Numbered from the stretch's first letter, positions 51,835 to 61,709 are shown. The stretch is DNA of 64,000 nt from CAYRQP01 sp964426545 (GCA_964426545.1 CAYRQP010000001.1:273435-337434); one strand, 5' to 3'. Program-made: numbers and translations. The notes: generated by a model from the letters alone, not told the origin.

Positions 51835-54243
51835 CTATTCTGTTCGGCGGCTTGTTCTCAGCAACGGTTTCATACCGCTTCCGGTATCAACAAATAATTC
51901 CGTTCGGCGGATAATAACGGGGTATTCAGCAAACATATCCAGTTTATCCGGTCTGTTTGCCTTTCTGTTCCCTATCTCCGCTCTGTACCTGAGAGAGCCT
52001 CCATCCAGTATTTTTATCATCGGAATATCCATTATCAGACATTCCGCAAGTTTCTGTGCCATTTCAGAAGAATCCCACTGCGGGACATTTCCGTAAGGCG
52101 TAATTTCATATTCGGCAAACTCTGCAATCCTGTCAGGCGAGTCGGGAACAGTGTCGAACAGAAAACTGTCGATTATTCCGAACCCACTTGGCAGCATTGC
52201 CGTAAGTCTGTCACATACATCATCTTCGGGTATTTTAGCAAAGAACATATCTATATATTCAGCCGTGCTCTCCATACCCAGAGGGAGCGGCGACCCAAAT
52301 TGCATCCTTGACCTTCTAACATAACCCTCTGAACGGCTTACAGGCAAACCTGCTCTCCGAATAACCCGCCCCCATAACCTAATCGCATCAAGGTGAGATG
52401 AAAATCGTGCAAGGCCGGTCTTCGAAGTTTTAATCCGGAGTACCGCTTTTACCTCCTGCAATTCATTTTGTGCAGTCGCTATTTCAAAGATCTCCGGTCT
52501 ACTCTCAGCCGCAGGAATCGGCTCGCAGGCACCGCATCCGCTACAGACTTCCAGCCTGCAATCCGTCGTCGGCATACTTCTTTCGAATTTTCGGTATTCT
52601 TCCTGCAAATAATCTTTTCTTACACCCGTACTTATAAAATCCCATGGAAGCGGTTTGTTTATGCAGCGTCCAGTCTGAATCTTCTCTACAAGATGTGAAT
52701 ATTCTGCGAACAGCTCTTTCCAGATATCAGACCGGAATCTGTCAGTCCATGCGTCGAAGCAGGCACCCACTCGGACAGCCTTCTCAAGCATATCAGCGGT
52801 TTGTCCGTCATCACCCAGGCTGAGAAGTGCTTCTAAAAGAGCACCTTCCGTACTGTTCCAGCTTACCTTAACTTTTTTACAGGACTGTCTTGCCAGTTTA
52901 ATACGTCTCCATAATTCGTCCGCAGACAGCTGCGGTTTCCACTGCAGTGGTGAATGGGCTTTCGGGACAAATGGAGAAAGGGATACTGTAATACACTTTT
53001 TCGGTTTTTTCCCGAATTCCCGTGCCACTGCTGCAATTCGCTTCGACAGGTCTCCTATTGCAAAGAGATCCTCATCTGTTTCACCCGGAAGTCCAATGAT
53101 AAAATACAGTTTCAGACCGGTTGCACCGAGTTCGAACGCTTTCCTTGCTGCATCGATTATGACTAAGTCTGTCATCGGTTTGTTTATCTTCAGGCGAAGA
53201 CTCTCGCTTCCTGCTTCAGGTGCAATTGTCATCCTGCCGTTTATTCTGTGTCCCCCCGACAATCGGTGAAATGAATCCGGCCGAAGAGATGGATTTGTTA
53301 CTCTTGCTGCATACTTCTCTTCTATCTGTGAAATACCTTCATGAAGCTGTTCCAAACCTGTGTAATCGGAGTATGAGAGTGTGACAAATCCGGCCCTTTC
53401 CCAGCCTGTGGAGCAGATAGACTCATCGAGAAGTTCCAGTGTATCAACAGGTAAACGCTCCCTTACCGGTCTTCCTGTCTGAGATGCCTGACAGAAACGG
53501 CACCCCCTTGTGCACCCGCGGGCTATTTCCACAACTGCCCTGTCATGAGATATTTTTCCGATGGGAACCAGCTGTTTCACCGGTGCATCTTCTTTTTTCA
53601 GAGATGATATTCTCTGTATTTCAACCGGTTGCTTCCCATATGCGGGAATGTATACACCCGGCATCTTCGATACCTTTTTCAATCTGTCTGTTTTCGAGGT
53701 ATCACTCGTCAGTATTTCGAATAGTTCCAAAGCGGATTCTTCTACCTCTCCCAGAAAACAGATATCTGCAAAAGGTGCTATCGGAAGCGGATTAGAGATT
53801 CCACCGCCGCCGACCAGAATTATCGGATCTGTTTCTTCTCTTTCGATACTTCTAAGTTTCAAACCCATTTTGAGAAGCAGGTTCAGAACATTGGTGTATA
53901 GGATCTCGGTAGGAACTCCGAAGCCAATAACCGTGCTTTGAACTACGGGTTGCAGATAATCCAGGTCTATCCAGTCTGCAGAGTTTTCTGTCAGTGCTGA
54001 ATTCATGTCAGGAGCCGGGGCATATGCTCTTCCAACAGCAAATTTCCCGCTTTTCGACAAGATGTGATTCAATATGTGAAGACCGTGATTCGACATCCCC
54101 AGTTCATAGACATCAGGATATACAAGTGTAACACGGGGAAGGTCTGGAGAATTCCGGACGTTAAGATTCCATTCGCTGCCTATATACTGCTGTGGCTGAC
54201 TGACAGACAGTAAAAAATGTTCATGGGGGTGTATTTTACTCAT
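51835..54243 (-). CDS. TIGR03960-type B12-binding/radical SAM protein with DUF2344 domain
   Basis: 802 aa. An N-terminal B12-binding-like domain ('VTLVYPDVYELGMSNHGLHIL'), a radical SAM core with the CxxxCxxC cluster ('EIARGCTRGCRFCQASQTGRP'), 'GLKLYFIIGLPGETDEDL', and a cysteine-rich 'CSGCGACEP' site, then a C-terminal DUF2344 region (about 580-790, 'FSSHLDAIRLWGRVIRRAGL'). This fused family usually sits beside rne/rng and rplU, as here. Its substrate is unknown; a tRNA or ribosome-related role has been suggested by context only. Overlaps the purS-like gene by 8 nt. Confidence 0.88.
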   Translation of the reverse strand: MSKIHPHEHFLLSVSQPQQYIGSEWNLNVRNSPDLPRVTLVYPDVYELGMSNHGLHILNHILSKSGKFAVGRAYAPAPDMNSALTENSADWIDLDYLQPVVQSTVIGFGVPTEILYTNVLNLLLKMGLKLRSIEREETDPIILVGGGGISNPLPIAPFADICFLGEVEESALELFEILTSDTSKTDRLKKVSKMPGVYIPAYGKQPVEIQRISSLKKEDAPVKQLVPIGKISHDRAVVEIARGCTRGCRFCQASQTGRPVRERLPVDTLELLDESICSTGWERAGFVTLSYSDYTGLEQLHEGISQIEEKYAARVTNPSLRPDSFHRLSGGHRINGRMTIAPEAGSESLRLKINKPMTDLVIIDAARKAFELGATGLKLYFIIGLPGETDEDLFAIGDLSKRIAAVAREFGKKPKKCITVSLSPFVPKAHSPLQWKPQLSADELWRRIKLARQSCKKVKVSWNSTEGALLEALLSLGDDGQTADMLEKAVRVGACFDAWTDRFRSDIWKELFAEYSHLVEKIQTGRCINKPLPWDFISTGVRKDYLQEEYRKFERSMPTTDCRLEVCSGCGACEPIPAAESRPEIFEIATAQNELQEVKAVLRIKTSKTGLARFSSHLDAIRLWGRVIRRAGLPVSRSEGYVRRSRMQFGSPLPLGMESTAEYIDMFFAKIPEDDVCDRLTAMLPSGFGIIDSFLFDTVPDSPDRIAEFAEYEITPYGNVPQWDSSEMAQKLAECLIMDIPMIKILDGGSLRYRAEIGNRKANRPDKLDMFAEYPVIIRRTELFVDTGSGMKPLLRTSRRTE

Positions 54244-54745
54244 CTGCCCTTATCGAGATTTCCTGTGAAATCGGGTTGCCGAGAAGCCCGTGTTTCCTGT
54301 CTGTGGTAACAGATATTGCCCGGGCATTCTTCGCTGCGGTTTCAACGGGTGTCCCCTCCGGAAACCCGAGCCTCCACAGAACTCCGCGGAAAACGTTGTC
54401 GATTTCAAATCCAGAGCACTGCAGAATATCGAGCCAGCTTTCGGCAGAACCATCGATTCTGTCGGATATGAATACAGAGACCCAGACCAGTTCGGGATTT
54501 TCGCCGGGAAGCGGATGCTCCTGCAGAAAAATATAGGTTTCTTTGTTTGGATTGACTATGTCATCGTATTTGTCGACGATCTTCAGTACCGTGTCATCCA
54601 GTCTCCCCGGACCGGTAAACTCCCAGCCGTCATACCTCTGCATTTGCTCCGGACATATCTCACCCGCTATTCTGCGGAGTGTGACAAGGACTGTTGCAAC
54701 AGACGGGTCAGGTGCTTTGAGTCTGACAACAATCCTTGTGCGCAT
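54236..54745 (-). CDS. Small protein next to purQ with PurS-like C-terminus
   Basis: 169 aa, no signal peptide. I do not recognise it as a named family. Residues about 110-168 follow a PurS-like pattern: 'FRGVLWRLGF' resembles the PurS helix (xALxxLGF), and 'HGLLGNPISQEISI' resembles its end (LLxNPVIExYxI). The N-terminal half also begins with a strand ('RIVVRLKAPDP') of PurS type, hinting at a divergent duplicated PurS. It lies 4 nt after purQ, where purS is often found, and no other purS is seen beside the small-type PurL. Start ATG 54743-54745; GGAG stands upstream. Confidence 0.55.
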   Translation of the reverse strand: MRTRIVVRLKAPDPSVATVLVTLRRIAGEICPEQMQRYDGWEFTGPGRLDDTVLKIVDKYDDIVNPNKETYIFLQEHPLPGENPELVWVSVFISDRIDGSAESWLDILQCSGFEIDNVFRGVLWRLGFPEGTPVETAAKNARAISVTTDRKHGLLGNPISQEISIRADE

Positions 54746-54749
54746 ACCC

Positions 54750-55574
54750 CTACTCCATTCCAAAATAATCCGAGAGACTGCTGAAAAACAGTGCACCCGG
54801 GCCGGGTTGCTCTTTGATTGCTTCGGAATGACAAAACTCTCTCCGCATGACTCCCCATTTCCCCTCAAGTCCGGGTGGAACATGCCACATCCTGAATGCA
54901 CGTTCGGGGTGGGGCATCATTGCAAGCACATTTCCGCTCTCATTCACAATTCCTGCAGCATTCAGTACAGAGCCATTCGGGTTTACAGGATACTCATCTG
55001 ATTCTGCCCCGCTGTAATCACAATATGTCAGGGCGATATTTTCTTCGCATCGGGGAAGATCATCACTCGAAAAGACAAATCTCCCCTCAGCATGTGCAAT
55101 CGGAATTGGAATCGGAGCATCATCGAATTTCGACAACCATAGACAGTTTGCCCGCGACTCATCATCTGTTTTCAGAAATACCCACCGGCTCAGATAACCG
55201 GTACGCCCCGGTATCATGTTTGCAGCAAGTGCAGCCTGAATTTTTCCCGTCTTCCACCCTGGTACAAGACCGGCTTCGACAAGAATCTGGGCACCGTTAC
55301 ATATGCCAAGAACCGGTTTTCCGGCAGAAGCACAGTCGAAAATGTAGTCCATTATTCTCTCTTTTGCACCAACGGCACCCGCTCTGACCCTGTCCTGGAA
55401 GGAAAAACCACCGGGTAAAATGAAGCCGTCAGGTGATGCGTTCTGTAGTTCAAAATGCTGATTCCAACGGAAAACCTTTGATTCGAATCCGCTCTCGACA
55501 AGTACCCGTGATGTTTCATATTCACAATTGGAACCGGGGAACTGAATTACTGCTATCATTGGTTTATTACTCAT
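54750..55574 (-). CDS. purQ: Phosphoribosylformylglycinamidine synthase subunit PurQ
   Basis: Glutaminase subunit of FGAM synthase. 274 aa: 'AVIQFPGSNCEYETSRVL', 'DGFILPGGFSFQDRVRAG', the catalytic Cys in 'PVLGICNGAQILVEAGLVPG', and the C-terminal 'MMPHPERAFR' with the triad His/Glu. About 40 residues longer than a B. subtilis-type PurQ. The ATG at 55572-55574 overlaps the purL stop by 8 nt; the ORF start at 55685 lies inside purL and is rejected. Confidence 0.95.
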   Translation of the reverse strand: MSNKPMIAVIQFPGSNCEYETSRVLVESGFESKVFRWNQHFELQNASPDGFILPGGFSFQDRVRAGAVGAKERIMDYIFDCASAGKPVLGICNGAQILVEAGLVPGWKTGKIQAALAANMIPGRTGYLSRWVFLKTDDESRANCLWLSKFDDAPIPIPIAHAEGRFVFSSDDLPRCEENIALTYCDYSGAESDEYPVNPNGSVLNAAGIVNESGNVLAMMPHPERAFRMWHVPPGLEGKWGVMRREFCHSEAIKEQPGPGALFFSSLSDYFGME

Positions 55575-57867
55575 CAGCCGTCTTCTCTCGCCAGATGACC
55601 CGCTCCAGTAGCGAATCTCGTTTTCCTGCAATATCAGACAGTCCAAGGGTCCAGTCCCCGCCAGAAAGAATAAAAGTTTCGACAACTTCTCCTATCCTGC
55701 GAATGAACGGCGGAGTCTCGCCAGAAGATAACTCATCATAAACAGCAGGCTTCATTTCGATAAGATAGCCCGGTGTCTCGGAGTAGAGGGAAACCGGATC
55801 TCCTGCTGCATCGTCCAGATGAACTCCCAGCCTTGCATCAGACGGTGTTCCCAGCACCATTTCTGCAAGGGCACAGGCAATTCCGCCCTCTGAGATGTCA
55901 TGAACCGATTCTGCTTTCTTCTCATTTATAACCCTGAGTACGAATTCGGCCATTGCCCTTTCCTTTTCCCCATCGAACTGCGGAACCTGCCCTCCGTCAT
56001 AATCGAGACATGTTCTATAATAAAGACTCCCGCCGAGTTCATCTTTTCTTTCTCCAACGAGAATGATATAGTTTCCCCGCTTTTTGAGTACATTATCGCA
56101 CGCTTTTGTGAAATCATCCATTTTGCCGAACACAGCAACAATGGGTGACGGAGGAATCGACCTGCCGGATGCCGACTGATTGTAGAAACTCACATTACCG
56201 GAGACTATAGGGAGCGGAATATCAGGGTTGTTTCTGAATCCGAAGAAAGAACAGGCATCGGCAATGCCCTCGACCCCAAGCTTGAACTGCCGGAACACTT
56301 CGGGGTTCTCGGGATTCCCGTAATTGAGACAGTCGGTTGCAGCTATCGGAGTCGCACCTGATGCCACAACATTTCTTACTGCTTCACCTATTGCATGAGC
56401 ACCGGCCAGGTAGGGGTTGAGTACACCATACCAGGGGTTTCCGTCGCCGGAGACAGCCAGCCCCGCAGAACATCCCGGAACGGGTACCGTTACACAGGCA
56501 TCTGCTTCCCCCGGGCGAAAATGCGTCGAGCCCTGCACCTCACTGTCATAGTAACTGTAAACGGGCTGCCTGCTGCAACCATCGATCGACAGAAGCATTT
56601 TCTTTACATCTTCGACTGGTTTGAATGACCTTTTCTCAGGTTCGATGATTGGCCGGTTTGTCCCTGATGAAGGGCGATCATATTCAATTCCCTCTGTAAT
56701 GCACTCGATTGGCGGAGATGCAACTTCAACGCCCCTGTGAACAACTCGATACACTTTTTCACCGGTAAACTCACCGATAACCGAAGCGCCACCGCCCGGA
56801 AACAGCTGCGGAAGTTCGTAATCCTCATTGTAGATAGAGAGAACATCTTCCGCTATCCGCTTCGGTATTGCCAGCCCATACCTTTCCTGCGTTTCTGCAC
56901 ATGCAATCACTTCGGGAGGAAGTCCTTCTATGGAAATCGGAACAGCATCGAGGTCTACAAGGATACCGAGTCCGCCATGTGCTGCAAGTTCACTTGTGAC
57001 ACAGGCAATCCCGCCTGCACCGAGGTCCTTGAACCCGAATGGGATATCTTTTTCGAAAAGCATCTCGATAACTGCGGCGTTTGCTTCTGAAAGCACTCTT
57101 TTCAGGAATGGGTCGGCTACCTGTACTGCACCTTTTTCCGCTGTTTCCTCGAGATCGGCTGATGCAAATGTAGCCCCGCCGAATCCTGTGTCATCCGTGG
57201 GTTTCCCCGCAAGAACGAGTACAAACTGCTCATCATGAGCTTCAGGTGGCACGAAACTGTGCACTACCCTGTCGTGCCGGACTATTCCAAGAGCAACGAC
57301 ATTGACAAGGCAGTTTTCATCATACCCGCTGTGAAATCTTACATCCCCACCGAGATTCGGTACACCGAGGGCGTTGCCGTATTTCCAGATTCCCTCGACC
57401 ACGCCGCGGGTGATGCCCCTCACCTTTGCACCATGCTTCCCTCCGGGATCCCCAAAGCGGAGAAGGTCGAGAGCACCTGTAACTCTTGCACCCATGCAGT
57501 AGACATCTCTTACAATGCCGCCTATTCCTGTGGCTGCACCTTCAACGGGAAGCACCTGTGACGGATGATTGTGGCTTTCATGAGCAACCACAAGGTCATA
57601 GTCGATGCCTTCATGCGAACAAAACCGGACAACTCCGGCATCTTCACCCGGACCGATGACTACCTGCGGTGCTTCTGTGGGAAAACCCCTCAATATTGAT
57701 TTCGAACTCTTATATGAACAGTGCTCACTCCACATTGTGTCGAATAGATGAAATTCAAGCGGAGTCGGCATCCGGCCGACAAATCCTGCGAGTTTTTCTG
57801 CCTCCTGCAAGGTCATTGCAAGCGATCTCTGTTTTATTGCTTCTTTTAATTTATCCTGCAGTTCCAT
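55567..57867 (-). CDS. purL: Phosphoribosylformylglycinamidine synthase subunit PurL (small type)
   Basis: Synthetase subunit of 766 aa. 'FDTMWSEHCSYKSSKSIL', 'VVGPGEDAGVV'-type start ('VIGPGEDAGVVRFCSHEG'), 'AHESHNHPSQVLPVEGAATG', 'FKDLGAGGIACVTSELAAHGG' (read in parts), 'GNVSFYNQSASG' and 'VHDISEGGIACALAEM' are PurL motifs. The small form needs PurQ and PurS as partners; purQ overlaps it, and a PurS-like gene follows purQ. Preceded by the GAF protein gene with a 42-nt gap. Confidence 0.96.
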   Translation of the reverse strand: MELQDKLKEAIKQRSLAMTLQEAEKLAGFVGRMPTPLEFHLFDTMWSEHCSYKSSKSILRGFPTEAPQVVIGPGEDAGVVRFCSHEGIDYDLVVAHESHNHPSQVLPVEGAATGIGGIVRDVYCMGARVTGALDLLRFGDPGGKHGAKVRGITRGVVEGIWKYGNALGVPNLGGDVRFHSGYDENCLVNVVALGIVRHDRVVHSFVPPEAHDEQFVLVLAGKPTDDTGFGGATFASADLEETAEKGAVQVADPFLKRVLSEANAAVIEMLFEKDIPFGFKDLGAGGIACVTSELAAHGGLGILVDLDAVPISIEGLPPEVIACAETQERYGLAIPKRIAEDVLSIYNEDYELPQLFPGGGASVIGEFTGEKVYRVVHRGVEVASPPIECITEGIEYDRPSSGTNRPIIEPEKRSFKPVEDVKKMLLSIDGCSRQPVYSYYDSEVQGSTHFRPGEADACVTVPVPGCSAGLAVSGDGNPWYGVLNPYLAGAHAIGEAVRNVVASGATPIAATDCLNYGNPENPEVFRQFKLGVEGIADACSFFGFRNNPDIPLPIVSGNVSFYNQSASGRSIPPSPIVAVFGKMDDFTKACDNVLKKRGNYIILVGERKDELGGSLYYRTCLDYDGGQVPQFDGEKERAMAEFVLRVINEKKAESVHDISEGGIACALAEMVLGTPSDARLGVHLDDAAGDPVSLYSETPGYLIEMKPAVYDELSSGETPPFIRRIGEVVETFILSGGDWTLGLSDIAGKRDSLLERVIWREKTADE

Positions 57868-57909
57868 GTCTTTCTTTCGCGAATATGTAAATTTGTCCGT
57901 TAATATAAC

Positions 57910-59043
57910 TCAGGATTCGAAGTTTGTTTCATGCAGTTCAGAAAGAACTGTTTCTGCATCGATACGAACATCCGCTTCCATCACCTTATAACGTACTTTT
58001 ACCATACCGATGTTCTTTCCTTCTTCATTTGTTAGTTCAGGAATATTCTGAAGAAGTACATTGCGGATTTTAGTTGCACCGGCGGTATTAGTCCCCGGAA
58101 GAAGGATACCGATCGTTTCAGATGAAAGCCTGAAGCCTGTATCTATATTGCGAAAAGTCTTCTTGAGATAATTGACACATATCGTGATAGATTCTCTTGC
58201 AAGATAATCATCAGCATTGCTACCTGCGGGAATATTCAGTTCCATGACCGTCAGAGGTTTTTCGTTTCTCATAGCCCGTTCGAGTTCTTTCACGAGTGCG
58301 GGTTCATACTGACCGATGTTCTGAAGTCCCGTGACTTCATCAAGGTCGGCAGCCGACATAAATCTGCTCAGCAGACGGATATTGTGCAGTGCCACCGCAG
58401 CTATTGCAGCAACAGATCTGAGGTTGGTCTTAGGGATATTTGCCCGTGCAGAAATGTCAACCACACATATGACTCCGTAGAGAGTGCCGCGGAACATCAT
58501 TGGAACTGTCATTTCAGGAATGAAACCCGGAATTGCATTCTTCGAGACCTGCTTCTTCATCAGGTCGGATTCTTTCCTGAGGACTTTTTCTTCAATAATA
58601 ATTCCGGTTTCCGCTGCGTATCCAACATGGCCGTCACCGACATTCACTGTAAGTGGCTTCGACAGTATTTCCTCCAGCCCGCGCACATGTACAAGTTCGA
58701 GTTTTTCCGCAGATTTATCCGCAAAGAAGACTGCGATATTCTCACATAATACCAGCCTGTTGATACCCCTCATTATAAATTTGGAAAGTTCTTCCGAGGT
58801 TGTTGCAGATAGGATCATTTTCACTATCTCCGGAAACAGAACTGCCATATCCTTATGTTTGATATTCTCTTTTTCATATCGCGTAAGTGTTGCATTTGCA
58901 TCCCTGTCGCGCGTTCTCAGCATGGAGATCTCACTTTTAAAGATATTCGACTGTTTCAGGTGTTTCTCTTCCGTTTTCTTCAGTTTTCTCCACATGACGA
59001 ACCACACCGCAACTGCAACAATAAGTCCTATTACCCATTCCAT
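57910..59043 (-). CDS. Membrane GAF protein with degenerate GGDEF domain
   Basis: 377 aa: N-terminal membrane helix (about 3-19), a coiled-coil (about 22-70), a GAF domain (about 75-225, with 'LCENIAVFFADKS', 'VGDGHVGYAAETGI', 'AAIAAVALHNIRLL'), then a GGDEF-like domain (about 235-377). The latter keeps the entry 'AADLDEVTGLQNIGQYEPAL' but has 'FRLSSETIGILLPG' where GG(D/E)EF should stand, so it cannot be a normal diguanylate cyclase; a binding role is possible. Lies between purB and purL in the same direction, two bases after purB. Confidence 0.75.
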   Translation of the reverse strand: MEWVIGLIVAVAVWFVMWRKLKKTEEKHLKQSNIFKSEISMLRTRDRDANATLTRYEKENIKHKDMAVLFPEIVKMILSATTSEELSKFIMRGINRLVLCENIAVFFADKSAEKLELVHVRGLEEILSKPLTVNVGDGHVGYAAETGIIIEEKVLRKESDLMKKQVSKNAIPGFIPEMTVPMMFRGTLYGVICVVDISARANIPKTNLRSVAAIAAVALHNIRLLSRFMSAADLDEVTGLQNIGQYEPALVKELERAMRNEKPLTVMELNIPAGSNADDYLARESITICVNYLKKTFRNIDTGFRLSSETIGILLPGTNTAGATKIRNVLLQNIPELTNEEGKNIGMVKVRYKVMEADVRIDAETVLSELHETNFES

Positions 59044-59045
59044 AA

Positions 59046-60356
59046 TTACTTCCGCCTTCCCTCAGCAAGCCCAAGTCTCTTAAGAATCAGTTCCTCATTT
59101 CTCAACTGATGTTCTATACTGCATACTTTTCCAATTTCATCCGGATCCATATATATCAGGATATCCCTGTCGGTTTTGACCCCTGCCAGAAAACTCTTTT
59201 TCCGTTTCATTGCACTCATTGCCGCTGTCTGTATAACGGCATAGGCATCTTCCCTGGTAAGTCCCTTATTCACAAGAGCGAGCATAATTGATTGTGAATA
59301 GAACCTGTCCCCTGCCTTTTCGAGGTTTGCCTCTATGTTATCCGGAAACAGATTGAGCCCGGAAGCCAAACCGGCTGCCTTTCTCAATGCATATAAAGTT
59401 ACTCCGCAGGCATCCGGAAACACAAATCTCTCTGCAGATGAGTGGCTTATATCCCGCTCATGCCAGAGTGCTGTATTTTCAAGCCCGGGAAGCAGATATC
59501 CGCGCAGTAGCCGCGCCAGTCCGCAGATCCTTTCGCTGACGATCGGATTTCTTTTATGGGGCATTGCACTCGAACCCTTCTGACCTTTTGTAAATGACTC
59601 TTCGACTTCACCGACTTCTGTACGCTGGAGATGCCGTACTTCGGTTCCGAAGCGTTCCAGCAGACCACCTATGGATGCAAGGGCATAAAGGAAATCTGCA
59701 TGCCTGTCCCTTGCCACAATCTGTGTTGCAACATCTTCCCTGCCGATACCCAGTTTTGCGCATACATATTCCTCTACAAACGGGTCGAGATGAGCATAAG
59801 TACCGACAGCACCGGATATTTTACCCACACATGCTGTTTCGAGTGCAGTTTCAAGTTTGTTGATGCAGCGGATGCTTTCTGAATAATATCCTGCAAACTT
59901 AAGCCCCATGGTAGTTGGCTCGGCATGCATTCCGTGACTTCTGCCAATGCAGATAAGCCCTTTCCCGCGAATAGCAAGTCCAGCAAGAGAATTGGAAAAC
60001 TCCCTTAGAGAATCGAGTATCAGTTTTCCTGAGTCCCGCAGCTGTGTCGCAAGACAGGTGTCGAGAATGTCGCTTGAAGTCATTCCGTAATGTATAAACC
60101 TCGATTCATCCCCGAGAGATTCGGATACACTTGTCAGGAATGCTATTACATCGTGGCGCACCACTGCTTCTATTTCATTGATTCTCTCGACGCTGAATCC
60201 GGCATTTGCGCGGATTTTCTCAAGGTCTTCTTCAGGCACAAGACCCTGAGCACACCTTGCTTCGACTGCGAGTATCTCTATCTCCAGCCACCGTGCAAAC
60301 CTGGATGCAGGTTTCCAGATATCCACCATCTCCGGAATCGAATAGCGTTCGATCAT
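59046..60356 (-). CDS. purB: Adenylosuccinate lyase
   Basis: Acts twice in purine synthesis (SAICAR and adenylosuccinate cleavage). 436 aa of the fumarase/aspartase fold: 'RYSIPEMVDIWKPASRF', 'VVRHDVIAFLTSVSESLG' (HDV), 'FIHYGMTSSDILDTCLA', 'GRSHGMHAEPTTMGLKFAGY' with the catalytic His, and the signature 'GSSAMPHKRNPIVSERI' with the mobile-loop Ser. The start has a GGAGG-like leader. Length normal. Confidence 0.96.
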   Translation of the reverse strand: MIERYSIPEMVDIWKPASRFARWLEIEILAVEARCAQGLVPEEDLEKIRANAGFSVERINEIEAVVRHDVIAFLTSVSESLGDESRFIHYGMTSSDILDTCLATQLRDSGKLILDSLREFSNSLAGLAIRGKGLICIGRSHGMHAEPTTMGLKFAGYYSESIRCINKLETALETACVGKISGAVGTYAHLDPFVEEYVCAKLGIGREDVATQIVARDRHADFLYALASIGGLLERFGTEVRHLQRTEVGEVEESFTKGQKGSSAMPHKRNPIVSERICGLARLLRGYLLPGLENTALWHERDISHSSAERFVFPDACGVTLYALRKAAGLASGLNLFPDNIEANLEKAGDRFYSQSIMLALVNKGLTREDAYAVIQTAAMSAMKRKKSFLAGVKTDRDILIYMDPDEIGKVCSIEHQLRNEELILKRLGLAEGRRK

Positions 60357-60380
60357 GTTATCTCCTCTCCTCCGTCCCCA

Positions 60381-61709
60381 TTAGCGAATATAACCAAGGT
60401 CGCGCAGAACGGGAGTTACCTGCCAATCTTCGAGCAGTACAGGGTACCACGCGCATGGGGTTGTCCAGTAATACTTTACTGCTTCGAGTAACACAGAGTC
60501 TGCCAGCAGCGGATGCTGCTCGGTAGGATCTGCACCAAGGCCATACATTTCAGACGCATCAGTTTCAGCGTTCCAGATGACTTTTCTGCCGTTGCGGACA
60601 ACCGAAGCCTGATAGAAGTCCGGTCCCGTGTTAATCCCGCTTGCAGGAATATACCTGCCGGAATAATCTGTCTCTCCGAGAATTGAAACCCCTTCGACTC
60701 CCTTTGGTGTTTCTATTCCGCTTAACTTCAGGACTGTTGGAAGTATATCATACTGCCCTGTTTCCCGCTGGATGACCTCCCCTTCTGTTATTCCGGGGCC
60801 AGTCATAATAAGGGGAACATGAACTGTCTCCTGATAGAGAGTCCTCCCATGTCCAATGTAGTCATGTTCGAGAAACTCGTCTCCATGATCAGCCGTAATT
60901 ACGATTATTGTGTTTTCTGCCAGTCCCATCTCCCGCATCTGTTCAAATAGAAATGCAAGTCTGTCATCCACCCAGGCAATCTCACCGTCGTACATATCAA
61001 TCATCTGACTGTATTGTGAAGTGTCTGCAACAGCTCCTTCAGGGGTAACTGTCCATTCTATTCCGCCTTCTGCACCAGTTTCGGAGTATATCATGTCCCA
61101 CGGTGAAGGCGGGTCGTAAGGGTCATGAACATCAAACAGGTGAATAGTCAGAAAAAATGAATCAGTGCTTTCCAAAACAGTAGTTTCAAGCCATTCGACT
61201 GCCTGCTCCACTGTAACTCCTGCCATTCCGTTACCGTTCTCCCTGCACGAATAAGTATTAAATCCCCTATGAAATCCAAAATCTTCCGAAAGCAGATCTA
61301 CATTGAAGAATCCTGCTGTTCTGTATCCCGCGGAATTGAATAGTACAGGCATAGTCGGTGTTGCGGGGTCGAGTCCATAGACATTTCCAAGGGGAACATC
61401 CATCTCTGCACCATGCCCCCTGACTGTTAAACCTGTCATGATGGATGCAGTTGCCGGAAGTGTCCATGAAGACTGAGCAAAGACATTTTCACAAATTACT
61501 CCGGTACGGGCGATACTGTCAATAGAGGGAGAGGTAGTCCTCTCATAACCATAGCAGGAAAGATGGTCAGCCCTTAGTGTATCGATGATTATCAAGAGTA
61601 CAGACGGTCTGCTTTCAGCAGATTGCCCGGGTGAACTACCGCACGAGAACAGAAATGATAATATGCATGAAAGAAGAAATATTCGTAAATATCCAGGTAA
61701 TCTTCTCAC
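60381..61709 (-). CDS. Sulfatase-like lipoprotein without the formylglycine motif
   Basis: 442 aa: signal peptide with lipobox 'FLFSC' (Cys about 22) and an alkaline-phosphatase-superfamily sulfatase domain: 'VLLIIIDTLRADHLSCYGYERTT' (read in parts; metal-binding Asp), 'FAQSSWTLPATASIMTG', 'ITADHGDEFLEHDYIGHGRT' (metal-binding D and H). The nucleophile position has 'SSWTLPA', not the (C/S)xPxR formylglycine motif, so it is probably a phosphatase/phosphotransferase-type or hydrolase variant rather than a classical sulfatase. Anchored on the periplasmic side. Overlaps the SH3 gene by 4 nt. Confidence 0.82.
   Translation of the reverse strand: MRRLPGYLRIFLLSCILSFLFSCGSSPGQSAESRPSVLLIIIDTLRADHLSCYGYERTTSPSIDSIARTGVICENVFAQSSWTLPATASIMTGLTVRGHGAEMDVPLGNVYGLDPATPTMPVLFNSAGYRTAGFFNVDLLSEDFGFHRGFNTYSCRENGNGMAGVTVEQAVEWLETTVLESTDSFFLTIHLFDVHDPYDPPSPWDMIYSETGAEGGIEWTVTPEGAVADTSQYSQMIDMYDGEIAWVDDRLAFLFEQMREMGLAENTIIVITADHGDEFLEHDYIGHGRTLYQETVHVPLIMTGPGITEGEVIQRETGQYDILPTVLKLSGIETPKGVEGVSILGETDYSGRYIPASGINTGPDFYQASVVRNGRKVIWNAETDASEMYGLGADPTEQHPLLADSVLLEAVKYYWTTPCAWYPVLLEDWQVTPVLRDLGYIR

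Noticed and set aside
57868..57909. Purine riboswitch before purL
   Set aside because: The 42-nt gap is too short and the conserved core is absent.
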